Part shown: piece after piece, positions 27,478 through 36,266 of the stretch
How positions within the stretch are numbered: position 1 is the first letter of the stretch
Layout: every line of letters starts with the position of its first letter
Assembly: GCA_041725875.1 (NCBI GenBank)
Contig: JBGRQB010000006.1
Location: forward strand, 1-64,000
Source: JBGRQB01 sp041725875
GTDB taxonomy: Bacteria; Bacteroidota; Ignavibacteria; Ignavibacteriales; Melioribacteraceae
DNA length: 64,000 nt
Reading direction: 5' to 3'
The notes under the pieces: generated by a model
What the model saw: the letters and a program-made list of their open reading frames with translations, nothing else
Told to the model about the DNA's origin: nothing
Databases searched by the model: none
Program-made: the position numbers and the translations under genes

Positions 27478-27948
27478 ATGAATATATTGTTAAAAAAATA
27501 CTCTGATACAGATTACGATTTTATAAAAGATTTGTTCTTTAACTGCAAATGCGAAGAGATGAAAGTAGTTGCTCCTAATAATTTGTTTTTGAACAACATT
27601 ATTAATGCGCAGTTTAAAGCACAAAATAAATTTTATGCAAATCTGGGAGATTCAGCAGATCATTACATTATTATGGCTGATCAGACAAAAGTTGGAAGAT
27701 TAATAAAAACAGATGACCAGGTTAATCTCCACATTGCAGATATAACAATTTCACCCGGGCACCGAAAAAGAGGGATAGCAGGCAATGTTTTGAAATCTTT
27801 GATTCGCTCGGCAAATGAAAACGGAAAAACAATCTCACTCAGGGTAAATAAAGCAAATCCGCTTGTTGGTTATTACTCAAGGTTGGGGTTCGATGTGATA
27901 GCTGATGAGGGGATAAGGTACTTAATGGCATATAAGAGTCCGGAGTAA
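27478..27948 (+). CDS. GNAT-family N-acetyltransferase in the collar operon
   Basis: A 156-residue GNAT acetyltransferase. The acetyl-CoA-binding loop is in ISPGHRKRGIAGNVLKSL (R-x-x-G-x-A form), and the C-terminal LVGYYSRLGFDVIADEG is typical of the fold. ATG 27478 lies one base after the stop of the third collar gene. The tight coupling suggests it acts on the collar proteins (amino-terminal or lysine acetylation) or on the same small molecule or process; the substrate cannot be read from sequence. Confidence 0.88.
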   Translation: MNILLKKYSDTDYDFIKDLFFNCKCEEMKVVAPNNLFLNNIINAQFKAQNKFYANLGDSADHYIIMADQTKVGRLIKTDDQVNLHIADITISPGHRKRGIAGNVLKSLIRSANENGKTISLRVNKANPLVGYYSRLGFDVIADEGIRYLMAYKSPE

Positions 27949-27959
27949 TCCGGACTCTT
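27934..27959 (+). terminator. Terminator of the collar-GNAT operon
   Basis: AAGAGTCCGGA (27934-27944) pairs perfectly with TCCGGACTCTT (27949-27959); T-rich sequence follows. The GNAT stop codon is in the loop. The convergent S9 peptidase gene ends just beyond it. Confidence 0.88.
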
Positions 27960-27966
27960 ACAATCT

Positions 27967-30531
27967 TTATTTTTTATAGAGACTATTCCACCATTCCGGC
28001 TGATTTTTCAACACTTTATCAAAATATGCTAAAATAGTTTTAGTCCATTTCCTTCGTTTATTATATTCCATAATATGATGATCCAACTCTTTTACAGTAA
28101 CCATATCAACAGATTTGTTTAATATTTTTAACGCCACATACATCTGATAACTTTCACCAACAGGAACATTCGTATCTGAATCACCGTGAAGTAAAAGTAA
28201 CGGAGTGTTTATTTTATCTGCGTTAAATAGCGGACTGTGATCAACGTACAGCTTTCTGTTATTCCAGGGATAACTTTCTGCTGAAGCAACTGCACTGTAT
28301 CCAAAGCCCCAATATCCTTCGCCCCAGTAGCTTGAAAGAGCACTGATACCGGCGTGTGAAATTGCAGCAGCAAACATATCTGTTTTGGTGATAAGATTCA
28401 TTGTTTCAAAACCGCCGTAAGAAGCACCAATGATTCCTAATTTTTCTCCATCAACAAATTTATGAGTTTTTACAAACTCGGTTGCACCTTTTATAATTTC
28501 TTTTGCGGTGATTTCTCCCCAGTCGTTAACATGCTTTGCAGAGAACTTTTGTCCAAATCCGTAAGCACCTTGCGGAGTTAAGATATAAACAATATAACCG
28601 TTAGCAGCCCAGATATTTGCAGGGTATCTTCCTTCAAATCCTCTTGTCATCGGACTAGTACCTGCATAGTAATTTATTATTGCAGGATATTTTTTTGACG
28701 CATCAAAATTTGGCGGATAATATACGCGTCCGACAATATCAATGCCTTCATCATTTTGGAAAGTAAAATCTTTTACTTCACCAAGTTTTATATTTGAATA
28801 ATTCTTTTTGTCAACATCAACAAGAAGTTCGACTTTATTATTTTTTACATCAAAAATATATGCTTTATCATAAATATTTGTGCTTACACCTCTGAAAACA
28901 GCATAGTTTCCTTTTTTATCAAAATCGATGCTTTGCACAGATTCAACGCCTAACTGCAATTTGGTAAACTTCTCAGACTGAACATCATATCTGTAAATTG
29001 AACTGAAAGTCTTATCAACAGTTTTAAAGTAGATTGTATTATTATCTATCCACTCTCCTCCTCTTGTAGAAGGATTAAAATTTTTGGTTATTGCTTTTAC
29101 AGATTTTGTTTCCAGATTGTAGATGTATGTCTGACCATCATAATCATTTGGAATAACTCCCTCAGGAACATCTAATCCTGCTTTGCCAAAAGCAGTTGGA
29201 GAAGCTGCAACCAGAAGATTTTTTCCATCTGGTGACCAGGTAGCTGACAGGCCAAATTTTGCTGAATGAATTTTTTCAATTTTATATGTTGCCAAATCCA
29301 TTTTGAAAAGAGTTGTTTTGCTGAATGGTCTTTCAGACATATCACGTTTGTTCATTGTAAAAAGAATTTGTTTTGAATCGGGACTTACAGAACTCAAACT
29401 TTTTGTTCCATCACCAAACGTAATTTGTTCAACAGTTCCTTCCGGGTAACTTAATTTATATAAATTACTTACATAAATTCCCCAGGGATATCTGTCATCA
29501 ACACTATCAAATTTTTTCAGATCAGGAGAAAATTCTTTTGTCTTTTTGCTTTGAGAAAAGATCAAAAATTTTCCGTTCGGTGCCCAGCTATATCCGCCAA
29601 AATCTTTATGTTCTTCGAGTAACAACTCAGTGCTGCCAGAATTAAAATCTGCAACAAATAAATTGGTTCCTACTTTCCCTCTTGTTGTAAATGAATAAAG
29701 AGAACCAACAGGAGCCCAGGTGATTCCGGTAATAGTAGAAAAACCTCTGTTAGATTTTATAAGCTGTTTTGTTTTAACATCGTAAAAGTTGATCCAGCTT
29801 GATTGTTTCTTTCCAGATTTCACTCTGCGTGAAATAACCACTGCGGCAACTTTTCCGTCAGCGGAAACAGAAACATTTTTTACTTTTGGATCATTAAGAA
29901 GATTGGCAACATCTGTAAACTTCACATTGTCTGTAGAAACAGATACGGAGCCGTTAAATTTTTTATCAAACTTAACTTCACCTTCAAAATCAATTTCATC
30001 AATTTTCTTTTTATCAGCAGCAAGTTTAATCAAAACAAGATGTTTACCAGTTTCCAGCTTAATTTTTTTTGTAAGCTTTCCGGCTTTTTTATCTTCTTTG
30101 TTTGCTTTTTTCTTCTGTGCTACTTTTTTACCATCAATGAATAAGCTAAAAGGAGCGTGACTTTTAAACTTCAGTTCAACTTTTGTAAAGCGTTCAACAT
30201 TAATGTAAGCAGATAAATAAACCAGAGATATTCCCTCTTTTACAGATATTTCATCTTCTGCGTTGTACAGTTTCCAGACCGGAACTGTATTTGAACTCCA
30301 TTCCAGTTTGTCATTTTCTTTTGGCCAAAGTTCATAATGATTAATATGTTTTGCTTCAATTAATTTTGAAAAATCGTAATCATCTTCTCCCGGAGCAATT
30401 GGAAGATTAATTTTTACGGGACCTGCTTTAAGGAATTTTTTGATTTTAATTGTCTCTTTTTTATCACCGGCAAAGGAAAAAACCGCAAAAATAAACGATA
30501 ATAAAAGAAACAATGAAACTATTTTTTTCAT
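27967..30531 (-). CDS. S9-family (prolyl oligopeptidase/DPP-like) secreted peptidase
   Basis: An 854-residue serine peptidase with signal peptide (VSLFLLLSFIFAVFSFAG). Residues about 40-190 form an extra N-terminal beta-rich domain with a lysine-rich loop, resembling a PA14-like accessory module. A WD40-like beta-propeller follows (SPDSKQILFTMN; WSPDGKNLLVAA), then the alpha/beta-hydrolase domain. The catalytic triad is Ser704 in GASYGG, Asp786 in HGDSDTNVP and a His at 818 or 819 in LDHHIM. Such enzymes cleave proline- or other residue-containing oligopeptides in the periplasm and are common in protein-degrading Bacteroidota relatives. It is monocistronic and converges on the collar operon. 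Confidence 0.93.
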   Translation of the reverse strand: MKKIVSLFLLLSFIFAVFSFAGDKKETIKIKKFLKAGPVKINLPIAPGEDDYDFSKLIEAKHINHYELWPKENDKLEWSSNTVPVWKLYNAEDEISVKEGISLVYLSAYINVERFTKVELKFKSHAPFSLFIDGKKVAQKKKANKEDKKAGKLTKKIKLETGKHLVLIKLAADKKKIDEIDFEGEVKFDKKFNGSVSVSTDNVKFTDVANLLNDPKVKNVSVSADGKVAAVVISRRVKSGKKQSSWINFYDVKTKQLIKSNRGFSTITGITWAPVGSLYSFTTRGKVGTNLFVADFNSGSTELLLEEHKDFGGYSWAPNGKFLIFSQSKKTKEFSPDLKKFDSVDDRYPWGIYVSNLYKLSYPEGTVEQITFGDGTKSLSSVSPDSKQILFTMNKRDMSERPFSKTTLFKMDLATYKIEKIHSAKFGLSATWSPDGKNLLVAASPTAFGKAGLDVPEGVIPNDYDGQTYIYNLETKSVKAITKNFNPSTRGGEWIDNNTIYFKTVDKTFSSIYRYDVQSEKFTKLQLGVESVQSIDFDKKGNYAVFRGVSTNIYDKAYIFDVKNNKVELLVDVDKKNYSNIKLGEVKDFTFQNDEGIDIVGRVYYPPNFDASKKYPAIINYYAGTSPMTRGFEGRYPANIWAANGYIVYILTPQGAYGFGQKFSAKHVNDWGEITAKEIIKGATEFVKTHKFVDGEKLGIIGASYGGFETMNLITKTDMFAAAISHAGISALSSYWGEGYWGFGYSAVASAESYPWNNRKLYVDHSPLFNADKINTPLLLLHGDSDTNVPVGESYQMYVALKILNKSVDMVTVKELDHHIMEYNKRRKWTKTILAYFDKVLKNQPEWWNSLYKK

Positions 30532-30676
30532 TGAACCCTCAGATTTAGTTATTTATATTTAGACTATATTAATTTTTAATATTTGGGAATCACAGCTTTC
30601 AAGAGCTTTGAATTCATTAATCTTCAACTATTAAAAGTTACTATAATATTATCAAAATAAAAAATGAAAGGTTATT

Positions 30677-31033
30677 ATGGAAAACTCTATTGAAAATATA
30701 AATATTACTCCTGCAGCAATTGATTATATTAAAGGGGTTTATGACGACAAACAGATTCCTGCTGAATATGCGCTAAGAATTAATGCCGAAGGTGCGCAAG
30801 GCGGAATTTTTAACTACTCTCTAGGATTTGATCCTGAAAAAAAGGATGATGATCTTGAGTTGGATTTTGAAAAATTTAAAGTGTTGATCTCTTCTGAGAG
30901 TCTGGAAAACCTGAGAGGAACCGAAATTGATTATGTTGTTGACAGAAATAATCGTCCGGGATTAGCTTTTCATAATCCGAAGCAATCCAGTGGTTGCGGT
31001 GGTAATTGCGGTTGCGGCAGCGGCGGTTGCTAG
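30677..31033 (+). CDS. A-type iron-sulfur carrier-like protein (IscA/HesB family), divergent
   Basis: A 118-residue HesB/IscA-fold protein: ITPAAIDYIKGVYDDKQ at the start, YALRINAEGAQGGIFNYSLGF in the middle and GLAFHNPKQSSGCGGNCGCG at the end. Standard A-type carriers coordinate iron or a cluster with one mid-protein Cys (GGCSG) and a C-terminal Cys-x-Cys. Here the mid-protein Cys is absent (GAQGG), while the tail carries four Cys in a glycine-rich run. It may therefore hold a cluster differently or do something else. It is followed by a LON-domain gene in the same orientation, 72 bp on. Confidence 0.8.
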   Translation: MENSIENINITPAAIDYIKGVYDDKQIPAEYALRINAEGAQGGIFNYSLGFDPEKKDDDLELDFEKFKVLISSESLENLRGTEIDYVVDRNNRPGLAFHNPKQSSGCGGNCGCGSGGC

Positions 31034-31105
31034 TCGGCTCATTGTATTAAAAATTAGCACTAAGTTACGATAATAGGGCACAATAAAGATAATTTCAGGA
31101 GATTT

Positions 31106-31732
31106 ATGGAATCTGTTGTGCCCATACTGCCTATTAAACTGGTAATGCTTCCCGGTTCGGTTTACCCTATTCACATTACCGATGAAAAATATAAACGTAT
31201 GATCAGTCATTGTGTTAACAACAAAGCCGATTTTGGAATAGTGGCTGAAATTGATTCGGAAATAAATAATGTCGGCTGTCTGGTTGGAATTAAGGAAGTA
31301 AATTCAGCGCAGGGAGATGATAGTCTTGATATAGTTGTTATTGGTCAGGACCGTTTTTACACTGTAAACACAAAACCACATTTTGACGGATATCTTGAAG
31401 CTGAAATTGAATCTTATCTCGATCACCCGAACACTGATGAAACCACTCCCCTGTTTATAGATGCACTTGATACTCTGAAAGACATATTAAATAAAACAAA
31501 TCTGAAACTTGATGAAAACTACTGGAAAAATCTGACAACGGCACCAATAAAATCTTATAAGCTTGCTGAAAAGTCGGGACTCTCACTTCAGCAGCGACAA
31601 GAATTACTTGTGTTAAAAGATGAGCCGAAAAGACTTCAATACATTTACGATCATCTTAAAAAGGTAAGCAGTTTTATAGATCAGGATAAGGTAGTTAAAA
31701 AACTTATTGCAAGTGACGGATATCTGAATTAA
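31106..31732 (+). CDS. LON substrate-binding-domain protein
   Basis: A 208-residue stand-alone LON N-terminal domain. It starts with LPIKLVMLPGSVYPIHITDE, matching the start of the Lon protease N-domain (LPL..LVLFPG..LPL.IFE), and continues with DIVVIGQDRF. There is no AAA+ or protease domain. Single LON-domain proteins are widespread and poorly understood; they may recruit substrates or adapt proteases. A strong terminator lies just downstream. Confidence 0.88.
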   Translation: MESVVPILPIKLVMLPGSVYPIHITDEKYKRMISHCVNNKADFGIVAEIDSEINNVGCLVGIKEVNSAQGDDSLDIVVIGQDRFYTVNTKPHFDGYLEAEIESYLDHPNTDETTPLFIDALDTLKDILNKTNLKLDENYWKNLTTAPIKSYKLAEKSGLSLQQRQELLVLKDEPKRLQYIYDHLKKVSSFIDQDKVVKKLIASDGYLN

Positions 31733-31762
31733 CAGATAGCTTTGGAATTAAAAAGTATTATA

Positions 31763-31796
31763 AAAAAAGGATCAAACAAACGCTTGATCCTTTTTT
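31763..31796. terminator. Bidirectional terminator between LON-domain gene and atpC
   Basis: AAAAAAGGATCAA (31763-31775) pairs perfectly with TTGATCCTTTTTT (31784-31796) around an 8-base loop, with A and T runs on either side, so it works for both convergent genes. Confidence 0.92.
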
Positions 31797-31821
31797 ATTT
31801 ATAAACAATATTTTATCGATC

Positions 31822-32229
31822 TTAATTTTTTCCGGCCAGTTTTAATCTGTTAACCGCTCTTTTAAGTGCGGTTTCAGCTCTGACTTCATCAATTTCAGGT
31901 TTAAACTTAATTGCCAATCTTTCTTTAGCTCTCTTTAGTGAACTTTCAGCTCTTTCAACATCGATTTCATCTTTGCTTTCAAAGCTTTCAGCAAGAACCA
32001 AAATTTTATTTTCAGCAACCTGAACAGTTCCGCCGCTGGTACAGAAAACATTTTCACTGCCGTTTTCATCGGTAACTTTAACTAATCCGGTTTCAATAGA
32101 ACTCATTAACGGAGCGTGATTATATAGAACCTGAAAACCGCCTGCGAGTCCGGGAAAAGAAACCGATTTTACTTTACCTGAAAAGGCTGCTTTAGCCGGC
32201 GTTATTACTTCAAGAAATAATTCTTTCAT
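31822..32229 (-). CDS. atpC: ATP synthase F1 subunit epsilon
   Basis: A 135-residue epsilon subunit, part of the central rotor stalk. It has the beta-sandwich domain (LEVITPAKAAFSGKVKSVSF; GFQVLYNHAPLMSSIETG; FCTSGGTVQVAENKILVLAE) and a C-terminal helical pair (RAKERLAIKFKPEIDEVRAE). It follows atpD with 3 bp between them. The other ATP synthase genes are not here; a separate atpD-atpC pair is usual in the Bacteroidota/Chlorobiota group. Confidence 0.95.
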   Translation of the reverse strand: MKELFLEVITPAKAAFSGKVKSVSFPGLAGGFQVLYNHAPLMSSIETGLVKVTDENGSENVFCTSGGTVQVAENKILVLAESFESKDEIDVERAESSLKRAKERLAIKFKPEIDEVRAETALKRAVNRLKLAGKN

Positions 32230-32232
32230 AGC

Positions 32233-33642
32233 TTAGCTCATTTTTTTAGCTTTTTCAACTGCTTCTTCAATTGTACCAACATACATAAAAGCACCTTCAG
32301 GAATATGATCGTATTCACCATCAATAATTCCCTTACATCCTTTTATTGTATCTTCAATTTTTACGTAAGTTCCGGGAGTTCCGGTAAACTGTTCAGCAAC
32401 GTGGAAAGGCTGACTGAAAAATCTTTGTAATCTTCTGGCACGGTTTACAATAAGTTTATCATTTTCTGATAATTCATCCATACCAAGGATATTAATAATA
32501 TCCTGAAGATCTTTATATCCCTGAAGCATTTCTTTTGCTGCCTGTGCAACCTGATAATGTTCATCACCAACAACACCCGGTTCAAGAATTCTTGAAGTAG
32601 ATTCAAGAGGATCCACAGCAGGATAAATACCAAGCTCAGAAATCTGACGGCTAAGTACTGTTGTTGCATCAAGATGGGAGAAAGCTGTTGCCGGAGCCGG
32701 ATCTGTCAAGTCATCCGCAGGAACATAAATAGCCTGTACGGAAGTAATAGATCCTTTATCAGTTGATGTAATTCTTTCCTGAAGTTCACCCATTTCAGTT
32801 GCAAGGTTAGGCTGATAACCTACTGCTGAAGGCATACGTCCCAAAAGTGCACTCACTTCAGAACCGGCCTGAGTAAAACGGAATATATTATCAATAAAAA
32901 GAAGTACGTCTCTTCCTTCTTCTTCACGGAAATATTCAGCCATTGTAAGACCTGTAAGTCCAACTCTCAAACGCGCACCAGGAGGCTCGTTCATCTGTCC
33001 GAACACCAAAGCTGTTTTTTCAAGTACGCCGGATTCTTTCATTTCCAGCCACAAGTCGTTACCTTCACGAGTTCTCTCACCCACACCTGTAAACACAGAA
33101 TAACCACCATGTTTCATTGCAATATTATGGATAAGCTCCTGAATAATAACTGTTTTACCAACACCTGCACCACCGAATAAACCGGTTTTACCACCTTTTG
33201 AATATGGTTCAAGAAGGTCAATCACTTTAATGCCGGTTTCAAACATTTCCTGCGAAGTTGTCAGGTTATCAAATTTCGGGGCGTGTCGGTGAATTGGATA
33301 TTGTTTTTCAGATTTTATTTCACCAAGTCCGTCAATACCCTCACCCAAAACGTTAATTAAACGTCCAAGAGTATTTGGCCCAACAGGAACTGAAATAGGA
33401 TTACCCGTATCAATTGCTTTCATACCTCTCAACAAGCCGTCAGTTGAATCCATTGCAACTGCTCTTACTCTGTTTTCACCAAGATGCTGTTGAGTTTCTA
33501 CAACTAAAATTTCTTCTTCGCCATCCAGATTAGTTCTGGGAATGTTAATAGCATTATAAATCGCAGGCAAGTGTCCGTCTTCAAAATCAATATCAACAAC
33601 GGGTCCGATTACCTGTACTAGAACACCTTCATTTTTTGCCAT
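32233..33642 (-). CDS. atpD: ATP synthase F1 subunit beta
   Basis: A 469-residue catalytic beta subunit. It has the P-loop GLFGGAGVGKTVIIQELI, the catalytic region TGVGERTREGNDLW, the Walker B strand VLLFIDNIFRFTQAG, and the family signature PAVDPLESTSR. Full length for the family. It is the first gene of the atpDC operon; a Bacteroidota-type promoter lies at 33675-33706. Confidence 0.99.
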   Translation of the reverse strand: MAKNEGVLVQVIGPVVDIDFEDGHLPAIYNAINIPRTNLDGEEEILVVETQQHLGENRVRAVAMDSTDGLLRGMKAIDTGNPISVPVGPNTLGRLINVLGEGIDGLGEIKSEKQYPIHRHAPKFDNLTTSQEMFETGIKVIDLLEPYSKGGKTGLFGGAGVGKTVIIQELIHNIAMKHGGYSVFTGVGERTREGNDLWLEMKESGVLEKTALVFGQMNEPPGARLRVGLTGLTMAEYFREEEGRDVLLFIDNIFRFTQAGSEVSALLGRMPSAVGYQPNLATEMGELQERITSTDKGSITSVQAIYVPADDLTDPAPATAFSHLDATTVLSRQISELGIYPAVDPLESTSRILEPGVVGDEHYQVAQAAKEMLQGYKDLQDIINILGMDELSENDKLIVNRARRLQRFFSQPFHVAEQFTGTPGTYVKIEDTIKGCKGIIDGEYDHIPEGAFMYVGTIEEAVEKAKKMS

Positions 33643-33674
33643 TTCAAAGCCTTCTCAGTATTTTGGTTAAAGCG

Positions 33675-33706
33675 CAAATTTAATTAATATTATTTTCTTT
33701 ATCAAA
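33675..33706 (-). promoter_or_regulatory. Candidate Bacteroidota-type promoter of atpDC
   Basis: Reading leftward, TTTG (33706-33703), a 20-base spacer and TAAATTTG (33682-33675) match the TTTG / TAnnTTTG consensus exactly. The start of transcription would fall about 25 bases before the atpD ATG at 33642. Confidence 0.6.
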
Positions 33707-33761
33707 CAAAACTTATTTTGTAAATTTGAACTTTATAACAATAAAACAGGATCTTTAAGTA

Positions 33762-35156
33762 TTGAAATTAACCAAGATTAAACTCCCCAACACCCTCGTA
33801 CTTATCTTTTTCTTTGTTATTCTTATGGCAGCGCTTACCTGGATAATTCCTGCCGGTGAATTTTCAAAGGAAATTGTTGATGGAAAAGAGGTAATTGTTA
33901 ATGATTCTTTCAAGAGTGTAAAAAGAAATCCCCAAATGCCAACGGATGTTTTAATGGCTCCGATTTCGGGATTTATGGAAACTGCCGACATAATTATTTT
34001 TCTGTTAATAGTAGGCGGTGCTTTTGGCGTGCTGAAAAAAACAGGTGCCGTGGACGCATCTATTTATACAGTTGCAACAATGCATGAAAAGCATCCGATA
34101 ATGGAGAAGATTCTGATTCCGGTTATTATGGTTATATTTTCGGCGGCCGGTGCAGTATTTGGGATGAGTGAAGAAGTTATCCCGTTTATAATGGTATTTG
34201 TACCTCTGGCAATTATGATGGGTTACGATACCCTTACAGGTGTTGCAATTCCTTTTATTGGTGCAGGAGCCGGATTTGCAGGAGCGTTTCTAAATCCTTT
34301 TACAATTGGAATTGCTCAAAAATTTGCTGATCTTCCTCCCTACTCCGGTTTGGAATACAGACTTATCTGCTGGTTTGTTTTAACAACTGCTTCAATAATT
34401 TTTGTAATGCGTCACGCAAATAAAGTTTTGCACGATCCTTCCAAAAGTCCTCTGCCAGATATTGATAAAATCTGGAGAGACAATCTTCATGTTGAAGGAG
34501 GTCAAAAATTTGAAAAAATGACACGAACACATAAATATGTAATCCTTACTTTTATGGTTGGAATGGTTCTTCTGGTTGTAGGAGTGTTAAAATATGGCTG
34601 GTATATCAAAGAGCTGGCAGCTCTGTTTCTTGGAGTTGGTATTGCTGTTGCTATTGTTGGCAGACTCGATGTTCAAAAAACTACTTCATCTTTCCTTGAT
34701 GGTGCGCAAGAACTTTTCAGCACGGCACTTGTTGTTGCAGTTGCAAGAGGTATATTAATAGTTGCATCTGAAGGAAAGATAATAGATACAATTCTTTATG
34801 GTTTATCAAATGTTATCAGCGGATTACCGGCACTTGTTACAAGCTGGGCAATGTTTATTGTGCAGTCTGTGTTAAACTTCTTTATCCCTTCAGGTAGCGG
34901 AAAAGCTGCTTTAACAATGCCAATTATGGCTCCTTTAAGTGACCTTGTTGGTGTTGCTCGCCAGACAACAGTACTTGCTTACCAGTTTGGTGATGGTTTC
35001 TCAAATCTGATAATACCAACTTCTCCTGTTACTATGGCAATTCTTACAATTGCAAAAATTCCTTGGGAAAGATGGGCTAAATGGATAGTTAAGTTACAAA
35101 TCCTCTGGTTTATCATTGCTTTGATTTTACTTATTCCGCCTCTTTTTATATGGTAA
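33762..35156 (+). CDS. YfcC-family membrane transporter (C4-dicarboxylate/basic amino acid type)
   Basis: A 464-residue polytopic membrane protein of the YfcC/ArcD-like permease family. It starts KLTKIKLPNTLVLIFFFVIL, then LTWIIPAGEFSKE, and carries the conserved cytoplasm-facing motifs GMSEEVIPFIMVF and FFIPSGSGKAALTMPIMAPL. About eleven or twelve membrane helices are visible. The start is TTG 33762 with an AGGA-type site upstream; no in-frame ATG lies near. The substrate is uncertain: relatives are annotated for dicarboxylates, arginine/ornithine or short peptides. It is monocistronic and divergent from atpDC. Confidence 0.85.
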   Translation: MKLTKIKLPNTLVLIFFFVILMAALTWIIPAGEFSKEIVDGKEVIVNDSFKSVKRNPQMPTDVLMAPISGFMETADIIIFLLIVGGAFGVLKKTGAVDASIYTVATMHEKHPIMEKILIPVIMVIFSAAGAVFGMSEEVIPFIMVFVPLAIMMGYDTLTGVAIPFIGAGAGFAGAFLNPFTIGIAQKFADLPPYSGLEYRLICWFVLTTASIIFVMRHANKVLHDPSKSPLPDIDKIWRDNLHVEGGQKFEKMTRTHKYVILTFMVGMVLLVVGVLKYGWYIKELAALFLGVGIAVAIVGRLDVQKTTSSFLDGAQELFSTALVVAVARGILIVASEGKIIDTILYGLSNVISGLPALVTSWAMFIVQSVLNFFIPSGSGKAALTMPIMAPLSDLVGVARQTTVLAYQFGDGFSNLIIPTSPVTMAILTIAKIPWERWAKWIVKLQILWFIIALILLIPPLFIW

Positions 35157-35165
35157 TAAAATTTT

Positions 35166-35198
35166 AAGAAGCATCAAAAACTGGTGCTTCTTTTTTTT
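35166..35198 (+). terminator. Terminator after the YfcC-type transporter
   Basis: AAGAAGCATCA (35166-35176) pairs with TGGTGCTTCTT (35182-35192), with one G-T pair, and runs into eight T residues. Confidence 0.9.
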
Positions 35199-35277
35199 AC
35201 CTTTTCTTTAAGCTTCCACCTTCAAATGAGAAAATTTGCCAAAAAATTTGTTCTTGGTTCAAACTAATTTATATATA

Positions 35278-35301
35278 GCCAGCCTTGAGTCCAAGGCTGG
35301 C
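35278..35301. other. Perfect 10-bp hairpin without T run upstream of lipA
   Basis: GCCAGCCTTG (35278-35287) pairs perfectly with CAAGGCTGGC (35292-35301) around AGTC. No T run follows on the plus strand, and an efficient terminator already lies 90 bp upstream. It could be an extragenic palindrome or a protein site. Confidence 0.6.
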
Positions 35302-35329
35302 AGACTTCAATAAAGTTAGGTGTTTACAA

Positions 35330-35337
35330 TATCTTTG
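35330..35337 (+). promoter_or_regulatory. Possible -7 element for lipA
   Basis: TATCTTTG at 35330-35337 matches the Bacteroidota -7 consensus TAnnTTTG and lies 44 bases before the lipA ATG. No TTG sits at the right distance upstream, so the match is half-complete. Confidence 0.3.
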
Positions 35338-35381
35338 CTTAAATTTGTTCTTATGTTTCAAGTATTTTAGAAAGACAAATT

Positions 35382-36266
35382 ATGCACGAAAATACAGATA
35401 AAATACCTCGCAAAAGATTGGGTAAACGCCCGGACTGGCTTAAAATAAAACTCCCCAGTGAAAATTATTCCGATGTTTTTTCTTTATTAAGAAGATCAAA
35501 ACTTCACACGGTTTGCGAAGAAGCAAAATGCCCTAATATGGGTGAATGCTGGAAAAACAGAACTGCAACCGTAATGATTTTAGGGAAATATTGTACAAGA
35601 TCTTGCGGATTTTGTAATGTTATGACCAGAAAACCTATAGGGCTTGATCTTGAAGAACCGGAAAGAGTTGCTGATGCAATAGCAGAACTGGGTCTGCGCC
35701 ACGTTGTAATAACATCTGTTACAAGAGATGATCTTGAACTGGGCGGATCTGAAATTTTTTCGGAAACAGTCAGACTAGTAAAAGAGAAACGTCCCGAATG
35801 TACAGTTGAGATATTAATTCCCGATTTTAAAGGAAAAATTGAAGCGTTTGAAAATATTATGAAAAATCCGCCTGATATTCTTAATCATAATATGGAGACT
35901 GTAAAATCGATTTACTCAAAAGTTCGTCCTCAGGCAGAGTATTACAGGAGTCTGGAACTGCTAAACTGGTTCCACGAAAAAGGATTAAAAACCAAATCTG
36001 GCATTATGGTTGGTATTGGAGAAAAACCGGAAGAAGTCCTCACACTTATGGATGACCTGATTAAATATAATTGTGATATTATGACAATCGGACAATATCT
36101 GCAGCCTTCTAAAAACCATCTTCCTGTTGACCGCTATGTAGATTTGGAAGAATTTGAAATGTACCGGGTTACCGGATTGGAAAAAGGCTTTAAGATGATC
36201 GAATCCTCCCCTCTTGTAAGAAGTTCTTATCACGCAGACAAACATGCTCGCGACATAAAAAAATAA
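35382..36266 (+). CDS. lipA: Lipoyl synthase
   Basis: A 294-residue radical-SAM enzyme that inserts two sulfurs into octanoyl groups on lipoyl domains. The auxiliary cluster ligands are in CEEAKCPNMGEC, the radical-SAM cluster in CTRSCGFCNV, and the C-terminal Ser ligand is in LVRSSYHAD. It lies alone here; its products would include the E2 lipoyl domain of the PDH operon at 60950. No octanoyltransferase lipB is in the window, but a lipoate-protein ligase closes the PDH operon. Confidence 0.97.
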   Translation: MHENTDKIPRKRLGKRPDWLKIKLPSENYSDVFSLLRRSKLHTVCEEAKCPNMGECWKNRTATVMILGKYCTRSCGFCNVMTRKPIGLDLEEPERVADAIAELGLRHVVITSVTRDDLELGGSEIFSETVRLVKEKRPECTVEILIPDFKGKIEAFENIMKNPPDILNHNMETVKSIYSKVRPQAEYYRSLELLNWFHEKGLKTKSGIMVGIGEKPEEVLTLMDDLIKYNCDIMTIGQYLQPSKNHLPVDRYVDLEEFEMYRVTGLEKGFKMIESSPLVRSSYHADKHARDIKK

